A stretch of DNA of 64,000 nt from Halomarinibacterium sp041392125 (GCA_041392125.1 JAWKMR010000004.1:62001-126000), one strand, 5' to 3'; counted from the stretch's first letter, positions 33,168 through 43,311 are shown. Numbers and translations are program-made. The notes: a model not told the origin generated them from the sequence alone.

Positions 33168-33992
33168 ATGGAATGTAAAAACTGTAAAAAAATACTTTCT
33201 TCAAATGATGATTTTTGCAGTACTTGCGGTGCCAAAGTCATTCGGAACAGACTTACTGTTAAAAATCTTTGGGCCGATTTTGTTGAACAGTTTTTAAACT
33301 ACGACAATCGGTTTCTGCAAACCTATCTCAATCTTTTTAAAAAACCTGAGGAGGTTATAGGAGGCTATATTCACGGTACCCGTAAAAAATATGTGAACGT
33401 TATTAGCTACTATGCAATCGCCATTACTTTTGCGGGATTTCAACTTTTTATCATCCGGAAGTTTTTTCCGGAATCTATGGATCTACAGGCTATTTTACCA
33501 AAAGAAAACCCGAATGCCAGCATGGATTTAAACTGGATTTACGATTATTATAGTTTCCTGTCCCTCATTAACCTTCCTATTTATGCATTAATTGCCAAGG
33601 TTACATTTATAGGTCTTGAAAAATATAATTACACCGAACATTTGGTCATTAACACGTATTTGGTGGCACAATATACCATATCTAATTTCTTAATTATCAT
33701 AGCCGGTGTTGCCCTTGGAATTAATTTTTACATCATAGGAAATATTCTGACACTGTTTTTAATTTTTTATACCGCTTCTGTTTACAGAAAAATGTATCCG
33801 CTTTCTACCACCGGTATTGTAACTCGCACACTCTTGTTTTTGGGAATTTTGGTTATAATCTTACTACTTTCCGGAATTATCCAGTTCATCATTATGTATT
33901 TTAATGGGGATTTACAGGAAATCATAGAAGCTGCAAAAGCTAAAAAAGGGATTTCTTATATCGCTTCTTCTTTCATAAACTGGACCTCGTAA
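33168..33992 (+). CDS. DUF3667 domain-containing membrane protein
   Basis: 274 residues. The N-terminus is a small zinc ribbon (CKNCKK ... CSTCGAK), then a segment typical of DUF3667 (LNYDNRFLQTYLNLFKKPEE, GGYIHGTRKKYV), and about five membrane helices. Function unknown. It begins 2 bases after cdaA and ends convergently with the ABC exporter, overlapping 37 bases. Confidence 0.85.
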   Translation: MECKNCKKILSSNDDFCSTCGAKVIRNRLTVKNLWADFVEQFLNYDNRFLQTYLNLFKKPEEVIGGYIHGTRKKYVNVISYYAIAITFAGFQLFIIRKFFPESMDLQAILPKENPNASMDLNWIYDYYSFLSLINLPIYALIAKVTFIGLEKYNYTEHLVINTYLVAQYTISNFLIIIAGVALGINFYIIGNILTLFLIFYTASVYRKMYPLSTTGIVTRTLLFLGILVIILLLSGIIQFIIMYFNGDLQEIIEAAKAKKGISYIASSFINWTS

Positions 33993-35737
33993 AGGTTTTT
34001 GTAAAAACCACTTTCTTTTTTTAAGAGCTCTTTATGGGTTCCTTTTTCCACAATTTTTCCGTTGTCCATAACAATGATTTGGCTCGCCTTCTTTATGGTG
34101 GCTAATCGATGCGCAATAACAATAGAGGTGCGACCTTTGGTGAGTTTATCGGTGGCGTTTTGAATCATTTCTTCGGAATAACTATCTACTGAAGAAGTTG
34201 CCTCATCTAAAACCAAAATACTAGGTTTACTAACATAGGCACGAAGAAAGGCAATTAACTGACGCTGACCAGAAGAAAGCATGGTACCACGTTCTTTTAC
34301 ATTGTAATGGTAGCCATCCGGTAACGAAGTAATAAAGGTATGAACCCCTATTTCCTTGGCAGCTTCAACCACCATTTCTTCGGAAATAGTCTCATCCCCA
34401 AGCGTGATGTTATTCAAAATGGTATCGGCAAACAAAAACACATCCTGAAGCACAACTGCAATATGACTTCGCAATGAAGCAAGGGTATAGTCTTTTATAG
34501 AAGTACCGTCTATCAAAATATCTCCTCCGTTTATTTCATAAAAGCGAGACAGTAAATTGATTATCGTCGATTTACCGGCTCCCGTAGCCCCTACCAGTGC
34601 TATGGTTTGCCCAGGATCCACAGTAAATGAAATGCCTTTAATAACTTCTTCGTCTTCATTATACCCAAAATGGACTTCCTTAAATTCAATATCGCCACGA
34701 GTTTCTTTTAATTCTATTTCGCCTTCATCGGCAATATGGGATTTAGTGTCTAAAATTCCGAAAACACGATTGGCGGCCACCATCCCCATTTGCAGGGTAT
34801 TAAATTTATCGGCAATCATTCGCAAAGGTCTAAACAACATTTGTGACAACTGAATAAATGCTGTAATGACTCCTAAAGTTATATCACCACTAAGTGCAAC
34901 TTCATCTGTAACAGCATTAAGACCACCATACCAAACAATTAATCCTAAGGCAATAGATCCGGACATTTCCGCAATAGGGAAGAAAATCGAGTTGTACCAT
35001 ACCGTTTTAATCCATGCTTTTTTATGTTCTTCGTTAATCTCAACAAAGCGTTTGTATTCGGTTTCTTCACGCGCAAAAATTTGAACAATCTTCATTCCCG
35101 TAATACGCTCCTGCACAAAGGTGTTTAAGTTGGCTACCTGATTTCGCACTTCTTCAAAAGCGGTTTTCATAGCACGCTGAAACACTCTGGTGGCATAAAT
35201 AAGAATAGGCATGATGGAAATGGAAATTAAGGTAAGTTCCCAGCTTTTATAGAACATAACCCCAAGAATAACAATCATTTTTAGCAGGTCACTCGCAATA
35301 GTAAACAATCCTTCGCTAAAAATGCTCGCTATCGTTTCAATATCGTTCACGGCACGGGTAGTGAGCCTTCCTACAGCACTTTTATCGAAATATTTCATTC
35401 GGAAACTCATCATTAACTTGAAAAGTTTCACTCGAATATCCCGAATCACCGTTTGCCCGAGCCAGTTAGCATAATAGATAAATGAAAATTGAAATAATAC
35501 TTCCCCCATCAATACTACAATCATTAAAATGACGTAATACACAAGGCCGTCCCAATCTTTAGGGAGAATACTCTCATCGATAGCCTTTTCCAATAAAATG
35601 GGGCTTAATACTCCCAAAGCCGCAATGGCAATGGCCGCAAATGCTACAAAAGCAAAGGTCCATTTATAAGGTTTGGTATAACCCAATAAACGTTTAAATA
35701 ATTTAAAATCGAATGCTTTTCCTGCAGTTTCAGACAT
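33956..35737 (-). CDS. ABC exporter, fused permease and ATPase
   Basis: 593 residues: six-helix type I exporter domain, then a nucleotide-binding domain with Walker A GATGAGKST, signature LSSGQRQL, Walker B ILVLDEATSSVD and H-loop IAHRLATI. Related to MsbA/MdlB-type half transporters that work as homo- or heterodimers for lipids, drugs or peptides. The substrate is not evident. truA lies 11 bases upstream on the same strand. Confidence 0.95.
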   Translation of the reverse strand: MSETAGKAFDFKLFKRLLGYTKPYKWTFAFVAFAAIAIAALGVLSPILLEKAIDESILPKDWDGLVYYVILMIVVLMGEVLFQFSFIYYANWLGQTVIRDIRVKLFKLMMSFRMKYFDKSAVGRLTTRAVNDIETIASIFSEGLFTIASDLLKMIVILGVMFYKSWELTLISISIMPILIYATRVFQRAMKTAFEEVRNQVANLNTFVQERITGMKIVQIFAREETEYKRFVEINEEHKKAWIKTVWYNSIFFPIAEMSGSIALGLIVWYGGLNAVTDEVALSGDITLGVITAFIQLSQMLFRPLRMIADKFNTLQMGMVAANRVFGILDTKSHIADEGEIELKETRGDIEFKEVHFGYNEDEEVIKGISFTVDPGQTIALVGATGAGKSTIINLLSRFYEINGGDILIDGTSIKDYTLASLRSHIAVVLQDVFLFADTILNNITLGDETISEEMVVEAAKEIGVHTFITSLPDGYHYNVKERGTMLSSGQRQLIAFLRAYVSKPSILVLDEATSSVDSYSEEMIQNATDKLTKGRTSIVIAHRLATIKKASQIIVMDNGKIVEKGTHKELLKKESGFYKNLYEVQFMKEEAI

Positions 35738-35748
35738 AAAGAGTCTCC

Positions 35749-36513
35749 TTAATTTTTAATATTCTCAGGATATGTTATTTTGGTTAAATACAATCCGTGA
35801 GCGGGTGCCGAAGCTCCGGCATTACTTCTGTTTTTACTTTCAATAATGGTTTTAAAATCTTCCAAACTCAATTTTCCGTAGCCAATTTCCAACAAAGTTC
35901 CTACAATAGCACGGACCATATTTCGTAAAAAACGGTTGGCAGCAATGGTAAAAATTAACAGATTTTCTCGTTGCTCCCAATGCGCTTTTGTGATGGTACA
36001 ATAATACGTTTTTACATCGGTTTTTGAGCGTGAAAAACACTGAAAATCTTCGTATTCGAAAAGCAATTTTGCTGCTTCATTCATTTTTGAAACATCCGGG
36101 CGAAGGTGAATATAATACGCAAAGCCTTCCATAAAAGGGTCTTTTTTCAAGGCAATATGGTATTCGTATTCACGGGTTTCAGCATCAAATCTTGCATGAG
36201 CATCCGGCGTTACTTCAAAAATTGAGTGTACCGAAATATCGTTGGGTAAAAAAGAATTCAATCGGTACGTAAGTTTTTCAGTAGCATCTATCTCGCTATA
36301 ATCAAAATGTGCAAAGAGTTGTTTTGCATGAACTCCCGTATCGGTTCTTCCGGCTCCGGTAATGCTTATAGGTTCTCCCAACAAAGTGGAAAGGGCCTTT
36401 TCCACCACCTCCTGCACAGCGATGCCATTGGGCTGGTTTTGCCAACCACAATAGTTTTTTCCGTTATAGGCCAGTTCGATAAAATAGCGCAAGAGTGATT
36501 TTTTTAAAGACAC
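35749..36513 (-). CDS. truA: tRNA pseudouridine(38-40) synthase TruA
   Basis: 254 residues with the catalytic Asp in GAGRTDTGVHA and supporting motifs IELAYNGKNYCGWQNQP and FLRNMVRAIVGTLLEIG. It isomerises uridines 38-40 in the anticodon arm. The ATG at 36513 fits: homologues begin just before the first beta strand. Confidence 0.96.
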   Translation of the reverse strand: MSLKKSLLRYFIELAYNGKNYCGWQNQPNGIAVQEVVEKALSTLLGEPISITGAGRTDTGVHAKQLFAHFDYSEIDATEKLTYRLNSFLPNDISVHSIFEVTPDAHARFDAETREYEYHIALKKDPFMEGFAYYIHLRPDVSKMNEAAKLLFEYEDFQCFSRSKTDVKTYYCTITKAHWEQRENLLIFTIAANRFLRNMVRAIVGTLLEIGYGKLSLEDFKTIIESKNRSNAGASAPAHGLYLTKITYPENIKN

Positions 36514-36557
36514 AAAATTACAATTTCTGAAAACAAAACAGTAGCGATTCCTTAGAA

Positions 36558-36565
36558 TAACTTTG
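36558..36565 (+). promoter_or_regulatory. Candidate -7 box (TAACTTTG)
   Basis: TAACTTTG matches TAnnTTTG 29 bases upstream of the phosphoesterase TTG start at 36595. Confidence 0.45.
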
Positions 36566-36594
36566 TAGCTTTGGAATTCTGAAATTTACCAACT

Positions 36595-37086
36595 TTGAAA
36601 AAAATTCTTCTGCTAAGCGATACCCATAGCTATATTGATGAAAAAATTCTGAGATATGCAGCACAAGCCGATGAAGTTTGGCATGCGGGAGATATTGGGG
36701 ATTTAGCGGTAACGGATGCTATTCAAAAAGTGAAACCCTTAAAAGCGGTATATGGTAATATAGACGATGCCAAGGCCCGAAAGGAATTTCCTTTGGACAA
36801 CCGGTTTTTTTGTGAAGGAGTGGAGGTATGGATGACCCACATTGGTGGGTATCCGGGACGTTACGACAGGCGTATTTTTGCTGAAATTACTAAAAATCCC
36901 CCTAAACTTTTTATTTCGGGACACTCGCATATTTTAAAAGTGATGCCCGATAAAAAATTAAGACTACTGCATATGAATCCGGGCGCTGCCGGGAAACACG
37001 GCTTTCAAAAAGTACGTACGATGCTTCGATTTGAAATTGAGGGAGTGGATATTAAAAATTTGGAAGTGATCGAGTTTACTCTTTAA
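36595..37086 (+). CDS. YfcE-type metallophosphoesterase
   Basis: 163 residues of the small calcineurin-like phosphoesterase family. Metal ligands are visible in LLSDTHSYID, HAGDIGD, YGNIDD and SGHSHI, and the end LHMNPGAAGKHG is conserved. The frame starts with TTG, which places the first strand (KKILLLSDTH) correctly; no ATG is available upstream. Such enzymes are phosphodiesterases of uncertain physiological substrate. It overlaps the end of the convergent T9SS gene by 11 bases. Confidence 0.9.
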   Translation: MKKILLLSDTHSYIDEKILRYAAQADEVWHAGDIGDLAVTDAIQKVKPLKAVYGNIDDAKARKEFPLDNRFFCEGVEVWMTHIGGYPGRYDRRIFAEITKNPPKLFISGHSHILKVMPDKKLRLLHMNPGAAGKHGFQKVRTMLRFEIEGVDIKNLEVIEFTL

Positions 37087-38455
37087 CCACTTTTTTAACA
37101 ATGGCGCCCTGTGTTGTGTACACCTTTACAAACAATACCCCACTTTGCAAAGCCGAAACATCCAGTGAGTTTACATTACCGTTAACAGAAAGCAAGGTTC
37201 TTCCCAACATGTCACAAACTGCTACTTTGGTAAGGGTAATATCCTTTGTTTTAATAGCCAAGGTATCTTGCGTAGGATTAGGATACACGGTAATGGCACG
37301 AGCCAAAAAATCTTCTACCCCAAAAACACCGCTATTTTTATACCAAGCAATTTTATTATCCACACTAGACGCAGAAAGCACGTCCAAAAAGGTATCATCA
37401 TCAATATCTGCAGCAATGACCGATCTTGCCAAATCGGTCTCTGTAGATATAATTTGCATGGTGCCAAAATTTCCTAATCCATCTAGGTTTTTGAACCATA
37501 CCACTTTATCATCATTAGCAGAAACTGCCAATACATCCATATCCAAATCGTTATCCAAATCTGCAGCATACACATCATAAGAATGAATAAATGTTTGTGT
37601 AATTATTTTTTTTGTTCCAAAATTCCCTAAGCCATCCAAGTTTTCATACCAATACACCGAGTCATCGGCTGGAGCATTGGAAATGATATCCAAATCGTTG
37701 TCTCCATCCACATCGGCGGCAAAAACTGAAAGAGGCCCATTGGTATCCGCATTTATTAAACGTGCGGCACCAAAAGAGCCCATCCCATCTAAGTTTTCAA
37801 ACCAAAACAATTCGTCACTGGCTGTGGATACAGTAACTATATCTAAATCCAAATCTCCATCCATGTCTGCAGCTATTACATCGCGGGTGCTTAAGGCGGT
37901 ATTGGTTATAATTTGACGTGTTCCAAAATTACCCATCCCATCCTGATTTTCAAACCAGGAGACTGTATTGTCTGAAAAGGAAGCAGATAATACATCCATA
38001 TCCATATCCCCATCCAAATCGGCAGCAAAGACCGAGATGGCCCCTTGAATCTCATCTGAAATCAAAATTTCATTGCTAAAGGAGCCTTGCCCATCCAGAT
38101 TTTCAAACCAAACCACTTTACTGTCAAATTGGCTCACCCCTTTAGAGGCCACCAAGACATCAATATCGCTATCCCCGTCCAAATCTGCACCAAAAACATC
38201 GACCGAGGCAACTAAAGTACTTGTGATTATATGTTGCGGGCCAAAAGTCCCTATACCATCCAGATTTTCATACCATGCAATCTTGTTATCATTTTCAGAG
38301 GCCGAAAGAACATCCAAATCCAGATCTCCATCTAGATCGGCAGCAAAAACACCTCGGGCACGCATGGCTTCTTGAGAGATAATAAGCTGTTCTCCAAACT
38401 GCGAGAAGCAATGGGGTGTGATTACTAATAGAAAAAAAAGAAAATTATATTTCAT
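37076..38455 (-). CDS. Secreted FG-GAP/VCBS repeat protein with T9SS sorting domain
   Basis: 459 residues. A signal peptide (FLFFLLVITPHCFSQ) is followed by seven repeats of about 48 residues, each with an Asp-rich calcium-binding loop (AADLDGDLDLDVLSAS type) and a W-Y/F-E/K-N-LDG-G-FG segment. This is the FG-GAP/VCBS beta-propeller pattern. The C-terminus is a T9SS type A sorting domain (YPNPTQDTLAIKTKD to KVVKE). It is likely a secreted or surface propeller; no catalytic domain is visible. The repeats are regular at DNA level too. Confidence 0.93.
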   Translation of the reverse strand: MKYNFLFFLLVITPHCFSQFGEQLIISQEAMRARGVFAADLDGDLDLDVLSASENDNKIAWYENLDGIGTFGPQHIITSTLVASVDVFGADLDGDSDIDVLVASKGVSQFDSKVVWFENLDGQGSFSNEILISDEIQGAISVFAADLDGDMDMDVLSASFSDNTVSWFENQDGMGNFGTRQIITNTALSTRDVIAADMDGDLDLDIVTVSTASDELFWFENLDGMGSFGAARLINADTNGPLSVFAADVDGDNDLDIISNAPADDSVYWYENLDGLGNFGTKKIITQTFIHSYDVYAADLDNDLDMDVLAVSANDDKVVWFKNLDGLGNFGTMQIISTETDLARSVIAADIDDDTFLDVLSASSVDNKIAWYKNSGVFGVEDFLARAITVYPNPTQDTLAIKTKDITLTKVAVCDMLGRTLLSVNGNVNSLDVSALQSGVLFVKVYTTQGAIVKKVVKE

Positions 38456-38540
38456 AAGTTTTCCCTAAAAATAGAATGCTACTAATAAAAAGAAAGTTAC
38501 TAATAAATTTATAAAAAGATTTTAATATAAGAGAATTAAA

Positions 38541-38573
38541 AAAACCCCCAAAATGGCATGTTAAGGGGGTTTT
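38541..38573 (-). terminator. Hairpin terminator (AAAACCCCC/GGGGGTTTT)
   Basis: AAAACCCCC (38541-38549) pairs with GGGGGTTTT (38565-38573) around a 15-base loop. It lies downstream of the DUF4293 gene and upstream of the T9SS gene, both leftward, so it most likely ends the DUF4293 transcript. Confidence 0.75.
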
Positions 38574-38599
38574 CGCACTAATAGATACTAAGAGGTCGT

Positions 38600-39010
38600 T
38601 TAACGCAGGCGATCGACTGATTTTACGAGATCCTCGTCCCTTTTGATGGCTTTGTTGGCCAGCACTAGAAAAACGATAGAAATGATGGGAAGTAGCACCC
38701 CAATACCCTTCATTGAAACCAAAGTCTCTCCGGATACTTTTAGCGATCGTACTACAAAAACGCCTAGTAATACAAAGTTTAATAGGATCGATAAACGATT
38801 CAACACAAATTGTTGCTTTCGTTTTTTATAGTTAAAAATAGCTAGTAACGTAAAAAGCACCGGTGAAATAATAAGGGCAAGCACCAAAGGTTCAGACTTT
38901 TTTATTACCAGCGCGTGAGCAGCATCTTCAATAACAGGAAACCATAGATATAATGCTCCCATCGCCAAAATGGAAAGAACCATATATACTGTTTGAATAC
39001 GCTGTAGCAT
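38600..39010 (-). CDS. DUF4293 family membrane protein
   Basis: 136 residues with four membrane helices. The N-terminus MLQRIQTVYMVLSILAMGAL and the C-terminal KAIKRDEDLVKSVDRLR are characteristic of DUF4293. It is found next to rho in many Bacteroidota, as here, but its function is unknown. It diverges from rho over 195 bases in which I see no clear promoter match. Confidence 0.9.
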   Translation of the reverse strand: MLQRIQTVYMVLSILAMGALYLWFPVIEDAAHALVIKKSEPLVLALIISPVLFTLLAIFNYKKRKQQFVLNRLSILLNFVLLGVFVVRSLKVSGETLVSMKGIGVLLPIISIVFLVLANKAIKRDEDLVKSVDRLR

Positions 39011-39205
39011 CGTTTTTTAAAATTTTGGTCAAAAATACACTTTCTTTCAAAAAAAATAAATACAACATTTAAAATATTGTTGTAATATTGCAGTAACAAT
39101 TCGTAACCTGTTCAACAGAGGTTACTTAGTCTCCAGACACATTTTCAACTAAATTACCCTTATTGAAAAATTAATTAGCTATTAAAATTTATCTCCTATT
39201 TTATA

Positions 39206-40855
39206 ATGTTTGAAATTTCTGAATTAAAAGAAAAAAAGCTTCCCGAATTACAGGAACTGGCTGGCAACTTAGGTGTGCCTAAATTTAAAACCCTAAAAAA
39301 ACTGGATTTGGTGTATCAAATCCTGGATTATCAAGCTGCTAACCCCAAAGCAGTAAAAGCAGTAACGCAAGAAACTAAGACTGCTCCCGAAGCATCGCCT
39401 TCAAATCAGCAAAATACTTCCAAGGCTCCAGAGCCTGAGAATCAAGGAAACGCTCCTCAACAGCAAAAAAGCAATACCCCTCAAAACAACCCAAGAGAGC
39501 GGCACCAAAAAAATAACCGCAATGATCATCGAAATCAAAAAGGAGGGCAAAAACAACATCATTCTCAAAATTCTCATCAAAATCAAAACGCTAAAGGCGA
39601 ACATGATAAAAACAAGCAAGAGTCTGCAAAAGTGAATGGAAATGGGAATGCGAATGGAAACCAGAAACAACCCAATAAACACGAAGATTCTAACGGAAAC
39701 AAAGATACCCGAAATAGATATCGCGAGCCCGATTTTGAATTTGACGGCATCATAGAAAGCGAAGGTGTTTTAGACATTATGCAAGATGGATATGGTTTTT
39801 TACGTTCCAGTGATTATAACTATTTATCGTCTCCGGATGACATTTATGTGTCACAATCTCAAATCCGACTTTTCGGCTTAAAAACAGGAGATACGGTATT
39901 AGGAGAAGTTCGTCCCCCAAAAGAAGGCGAAAAATATTTTCCGCTCATTAAAGTGAGTAAGATAAACGGGTTAAGCCCTAATGTGGTGAGAGACCGTGTA
40001 TCGTTTGAGCATTTAACTCCGCTATTCCCTACAGAAAAATTCAACATTGCCGAAAAGCAAAGTACCGTTTCTACCAGAATCATCGATCTTTTCGCCCCTA
40101 TCGGAAAAGGGCAACGAGGGATGATTGTTTCGCAACCTAAAACGGGAAAAACCATGTTGTTGAAGGATATTGCCAATGCAATTGCAGCCAATCACCCGGA
40201 AGTGTACCAAATTATTTTGTTAATTGACGAACGTCCCGAAGAGGTAACCGATATGCAACGCAATGTAAAAGGCGAAGTAGTAGCTTCTACCTTCGATAAA
40301 GAAGCTAGCGAACACGTGCGAGTAGCCAATATTGTAATTGATAAAGCAAAGCGATTGGTAGAGTGTGGACACGATGTGGTGATCCTTTTAGACTCCATTA
40401 CGCGTCTGGCCAGAGCATATAATACCGTACAGCCAGCTAGTGGTAAAATTTTGAGTGGAGGGGTAGATGCCAATGCACTACACAAACCCAAACGCTTCTT
40501 TGGTGCTGCGCGCAATATTGAAAATGGAGGTTCTTTAAGTATTATTGCTACGGCACTTACGGAAACAGGTTCAAAAATGGACGAGGTAATTTTTGAAGAG
40601 TTTAAAGGAACCGGAAATATGGAATTACAATTGGATAGAAAGATTTCTAACCGAAGAATTTTCCCTGCCATAGATCTTACGTCCTCCAGTACTCGCAGAG
40701 ACGATTTATTACTCGATGAAAATACCATTCAGCGTATGTGGGTAATGCGTAAATACCTTGCCGATATGAACCCTGTGGAAGCCATGGAATTTATAAACGA
40801 TAGAATAAAACAAACCCGAAATAATGAAGAGTTTCTTATTTCGATGAATAGTTAA
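39206..40855 (+). CDS. rho: Transcription termination factor Rho
   Basis: 549 residues, about 130 longer than E. coli Rho. The N-terminal Rho_N domain (ELKEKKLPELQELAGNLGVP) is followed by a low-complexity insert (about residues 60-175, rich in Asn, Gln, Lys and His) before the RNA-binding cold-shock-like domain (GVLDIMQDGYGFLRS). The ATPase has P-loop SQPKTGKTMLLK and Walker B DVVILLDSITRLARAY. It forms a hexameric helicase that ends transcription. Similar inserts are usual in Bacteroidota and may tune RNA binding or condensation; that is not shown here. Confidence 0.97.
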   Translation: MFEISELKEKKLPELQELAGNLGVPKFKTLKKLDLVYQILDYQAANPKAVKAVTQETKTAPEASPSNQQNTSKAPEPENQGNAPQQQKSNTPQNNPRERHQKNNRNDHRNQKGGQKQHHSQNSHQNQNAKGEHDKNKQESAKVNGNGNANGNQKQPNKHEDSNGNKDTRNRYREPDFEFDGIIESEGVLDIMQDGYGFLRSSDYNYLSSPDDIYVSQSQIRLFGLKTGDTVLGEVRPPKEGEKYFPLIKVSKINGLSPNVVRDRVSFEHLTPLFPTEKFNIAEKQSTVSTRIIDLFAPIGKGQRGMIVSQPKTGKTMLLKDIANAIAANHPEVYQIILLIDERPEEVTDMQRNVKGEVVASTFDKEASEHVRVANIVIDKAKRLVECGHDVVILLDSITRLARAYNTVQPASGKILSGGVDANALHKPKRFFGAARNIENGGSLSIIATALTETGSKMDEVIFEEFKGTGNMELQLDRKISNRRIFPAIDLTSSSTRRDDLLLDENTIQRMWVMRKYLADMNPVEAMEFINDRIKQTRNNEEFLISMNS

Positions 40856-40884
40856 TTTATTTCTTTCAATTTAAAACAAAATTT

Positions 40885-40910
40885 AGAGGAGCCTAGTGCT
40901 CCTCTTTTTT
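40885..40910 (+). terminator. Intrinsic terminator after rho
   Basis: AGAGGAGC (40885-40892), loop CTAGT, AGAGGAGC complement GCTCCTCT (40898-40905), then a T tract. Confidence 0.85.
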
Positions 40911-40959
40911 CTTTGGAATAAAGTTTTCATCTTTACATTTAAATTCATAAAAGTTTAAA

Positions 40960-42720
40960 ATGAAATCTTTTCTACTTTCAAGCTGTATCCTTGTAATTAT
41001 TTTTTCCTGCAATTCCAAAAAAGACAAAATTGCTTACGATTTTGAAACTACTTTTGAAACATCTAAAGGAACGGAAACTCCTACCTACAATCAGGTAATT
41101 GCCTTTTACAAAAGTTTAGCAGAAGCTTACCCAAGTATTGCAATGTATGAAATGGGAGCTACAGATAGTGGAGAACCACTTCACTTGATGGTTTTTAATC
41201 CTAACAGAAAAACGAACAATACGCTGGAAAGCGAATTTTCGGATACCGAAAATAAAAACGTCCTTCTTATAAACAATGGAATACATCCCGGAGAAAGTGA
41301 TGGTATTGATGCTTCAATGCTACTACTTCGAGACTTGGCGCAAGAAAAAATAAAAGTTCCTCAAAACACCATTATTGCTGTTATTCCCATCTACAATATT
41401 GGAGGAGCTTTAAATAGAAACTCAGGCACAAGAACCAATCAGAATGGTCCAAAAGAATATGGCTTTAGAGGCAATGCACGCAATTACGATTTGAATAGAG
41501 ATTTTATTAAAGCCGATACTAAAAATGCACAATCCTTTGCTGAAATTTTTCACCTAGTTCAACCCGATTTGTTTATTGACAATCACGTTAGCAATGGAGC
41601 CGATTATCAGTATACGCTCACACACCTTTTTACACAGCACAACAAATTAGGAGGCGATTTAGGAACTTATTTGCATACTTCATTTATGCCGCAACTGGAA
41701 GATTCACTCGCTCAAAAAAAATGGGATATTACCCCCTATGTGAATCTTTTTAATCGCACTCCTGAAACCGGATTTTCCCAGTTTATGGACTACCCTAGAT
41801 ATTCAACAGGGTATACCACACTGTTCAACACCTTGGGGATGATGGTCGAGACACATATGTTGAAACCCTACAAACAGCGAGTAGAAGGCACTTATGAATT
41901 AATGAAAACCTTTATTAGCATAGCCGAAAAAGATGCAGCCCTAATTCAAAAACATCGAAAAAATAACGAAGCATTATACAATCCCGGCAACTCCTATCCT
42001 ATCTCTTGGACCATCGATAGCACTCAAGCAGCTACCCTTCCGTTTAAAGGTTTTGAAGGAACCATGGAACCCAGTAAAATTACAGGCGCTAATAGGTTAC
42101 AATACCACAGAGACCAACCTTTCACCAAGCCTGTAACTTATTATAATGAATTTAAGTTGGTCGAGGAAGTGGTTATTCCACAGGCATATATTATTCCCAA
42201 AGGATACTGGAATGTAATTGAGCGATTAAAAAATAATGCCATTGAGCTAACAGAAGTAAAAAATGACACTACAATAACAGCCGAAGTCTATACAATAAAA
42301 AGCTACGAAACCTTTAAAAACCCTTACGAGGGTCACTACCCGCATTACAATACCCAAGTGGAGTCTTTTCAAGAAACTATTTTAGTAAAAGAAGGTGATT
42401 TTATAGTTTTTACACAGCAATCCGGCATTCGATATTTAATTGAAACACTGGAGCCTATGGCGATGGATTCGTTTTTTAATTGGAACTATTTTGATACCGT
42501 TCTTCAGCAAAAAGAGGGTTTCTCACCCTATGTTTGGGAAGATATGGCAGTTCAATTTTTGGAAGATCATCCGGAAATTAAAAACCAATTTGATGCTAAA
42601 AAAACTGCCGAACCTAATTTTGCTTCCAACTGGTATGCACAATTAGATTGGATTCATCAGCAATCGCCTCATTACGAAAAATCATTCTTGCGATACCCTA
42701 TCGTTAGGGTGCGGGATTAA
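40960..42720 (+). CDS. M14-family zinc carboxypeptidase, lipoprotein
   Basis: 586 residues. Lipoprotein signal with cysteine at about residue 17 (LVIIFSC). The zinc site is NNGIHPGESDG (HxxE), with the downstream ligand in IDNHVSNGADYQ and an RNYDLNRDF substrate-binding segment. The C-terminal half is an unassigned extension. Periplasmic M14 enzymes trim peptides; the target here is unknown. Its 3' end overlaps the convergent Nudix gene by 39 bases. Confidence 0.9.
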   Translation: MKSFLLSSCILVIIFSCNSKKDKIAYDFETTFETSKGTETPTYNQVIAFYKSLAEAYPSIAMYEMGATDSGEPLHLMVFNPNRKTNNTLESEFSDTENKNVLLINNGIHPGESDGIDASMLLLRDLAQEKIKVPQNTIIAVIPIYNIGGALNRNSGTRTNQNGPKEYGFRGNARNYDLNRDFIKADTKNAQSFAEIFHLVQPDLFIDNHVSNGADYQYTLTHLFTQHNKLGGDLGTYLHTSFMPQLEDSLAQKKWDITPYVNLFNRTPETGFSQFMDYPRYSTGYTTLFNTLGMMVETHMLKPYKQRVEGTYELMKTFISIAEKDAALIQKHRKNNEALYNPGNSYPISWTIDSTQAATLPFKGFEGTMEPSKITGANRLQYHRDQPFTKPVTYYNEFKLVEEVVIPQAYIIPKGYWNVIERLKNNAIELTEVKNDTTITAEVYTIKSYETFKNPYEGHYPHYNTQVESFQETILVKEGDFIVFTQQSGIRYLIETLEPMAMDSFFNWNYFDTVLQQKEGFSPYVWEDMAVQFLEDHPEIKNQFDAKKTAEPNFASNWYAQLDWIHQQSPHYEKSFLRYPIVRVRD

Positions 42721-43311
42721 ATATTCTCTGGGGAAGAGTAATTTGATATTTTCATACGAATCCTGAAGGGCTTTTTGAGATTTTTCAAAATTTTTCCACT
42801 TTACCTTTTTAATTCCTTCAGAAGGTTCGGGAATTAGAGGACCATTATAATCGCTGAACATCTCAAACCAATAGGTAATCTTCAGTTTAAATTTGGTGTT
42901 CCGTTTGAAGATATGATAGGTTTTTGTTAAAAACTTCCGTACTTCCAGATTTTTAACTCCGGTCTCTTCAATAGTTTCTCTTACAGCTGCTTCTTCATAA
43001 CTTTCTCCTTTTTCCACACGACCTTTGGGCAAATCCCATTTATTGTTTCGACGTATAAAGAGAATCTCTTTTTTGCTATTATAGACCATCCCTCCACCCG
43101 CTTCAACAACAGGAAGCTTTTCGCGGAGAAATTTCTCTAAGGTTTCTGCATTTTTATGATAAATATTCACATATAACAGCTCGCCATTATTTATCTTATT
43201 AATAAGCTTTTTAAATTTTACCTCCTTTAAAGGTATAGAGGTATATTGCTTGCCTATGTTCTTTTCCGTAGAGAGAATTATAGGAATATCATTGACAAAA
43301 ACTTTATACAT
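42682..43311 (-). CDS. Nudix hydrolase
   Basis: 209 residues. A complete Nudix box GRVEKGESYEEAAVRETIEE followed by TGV fits GX5EX7REUXEEXGU. An N-terminal domain of about 65 residues precedes it. The C-terminal segment (YWFEMFSDYNGPLIPEPSEG) helps select the substrate, possibly a diphosphoinositol-like or nucleoside diphosphate compound; not determinable here. It starts a few bases from the pyrE promoter on the other strand. Confidence 0.9.
   Translation of the reverse strand: MYKVFVNDIPIILSTEKNIGKQYTSIPLKEVKFKKLINKINNGELLYVNIYHKNAETLEKFLREKLPVVEAGGGMVYNSKKEILFIRRNNKWDLPKGRVEKGESYEEAAVRETIEETGVKNLEVRKFLTKTYHIFKRNTKFKLKITYWFEMFSDYNGPLIPEPSEGIKKVKWKNFEKSQKALQDSYENIKLLFPREYLIPHPNDRVSQE

Noticed and set aside
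40192..40728. Antisense frame of 178 codons inside rho
   Set aside because: It lies opposite the highly conserved ATPase domain of rho and has no recognisable protein features.
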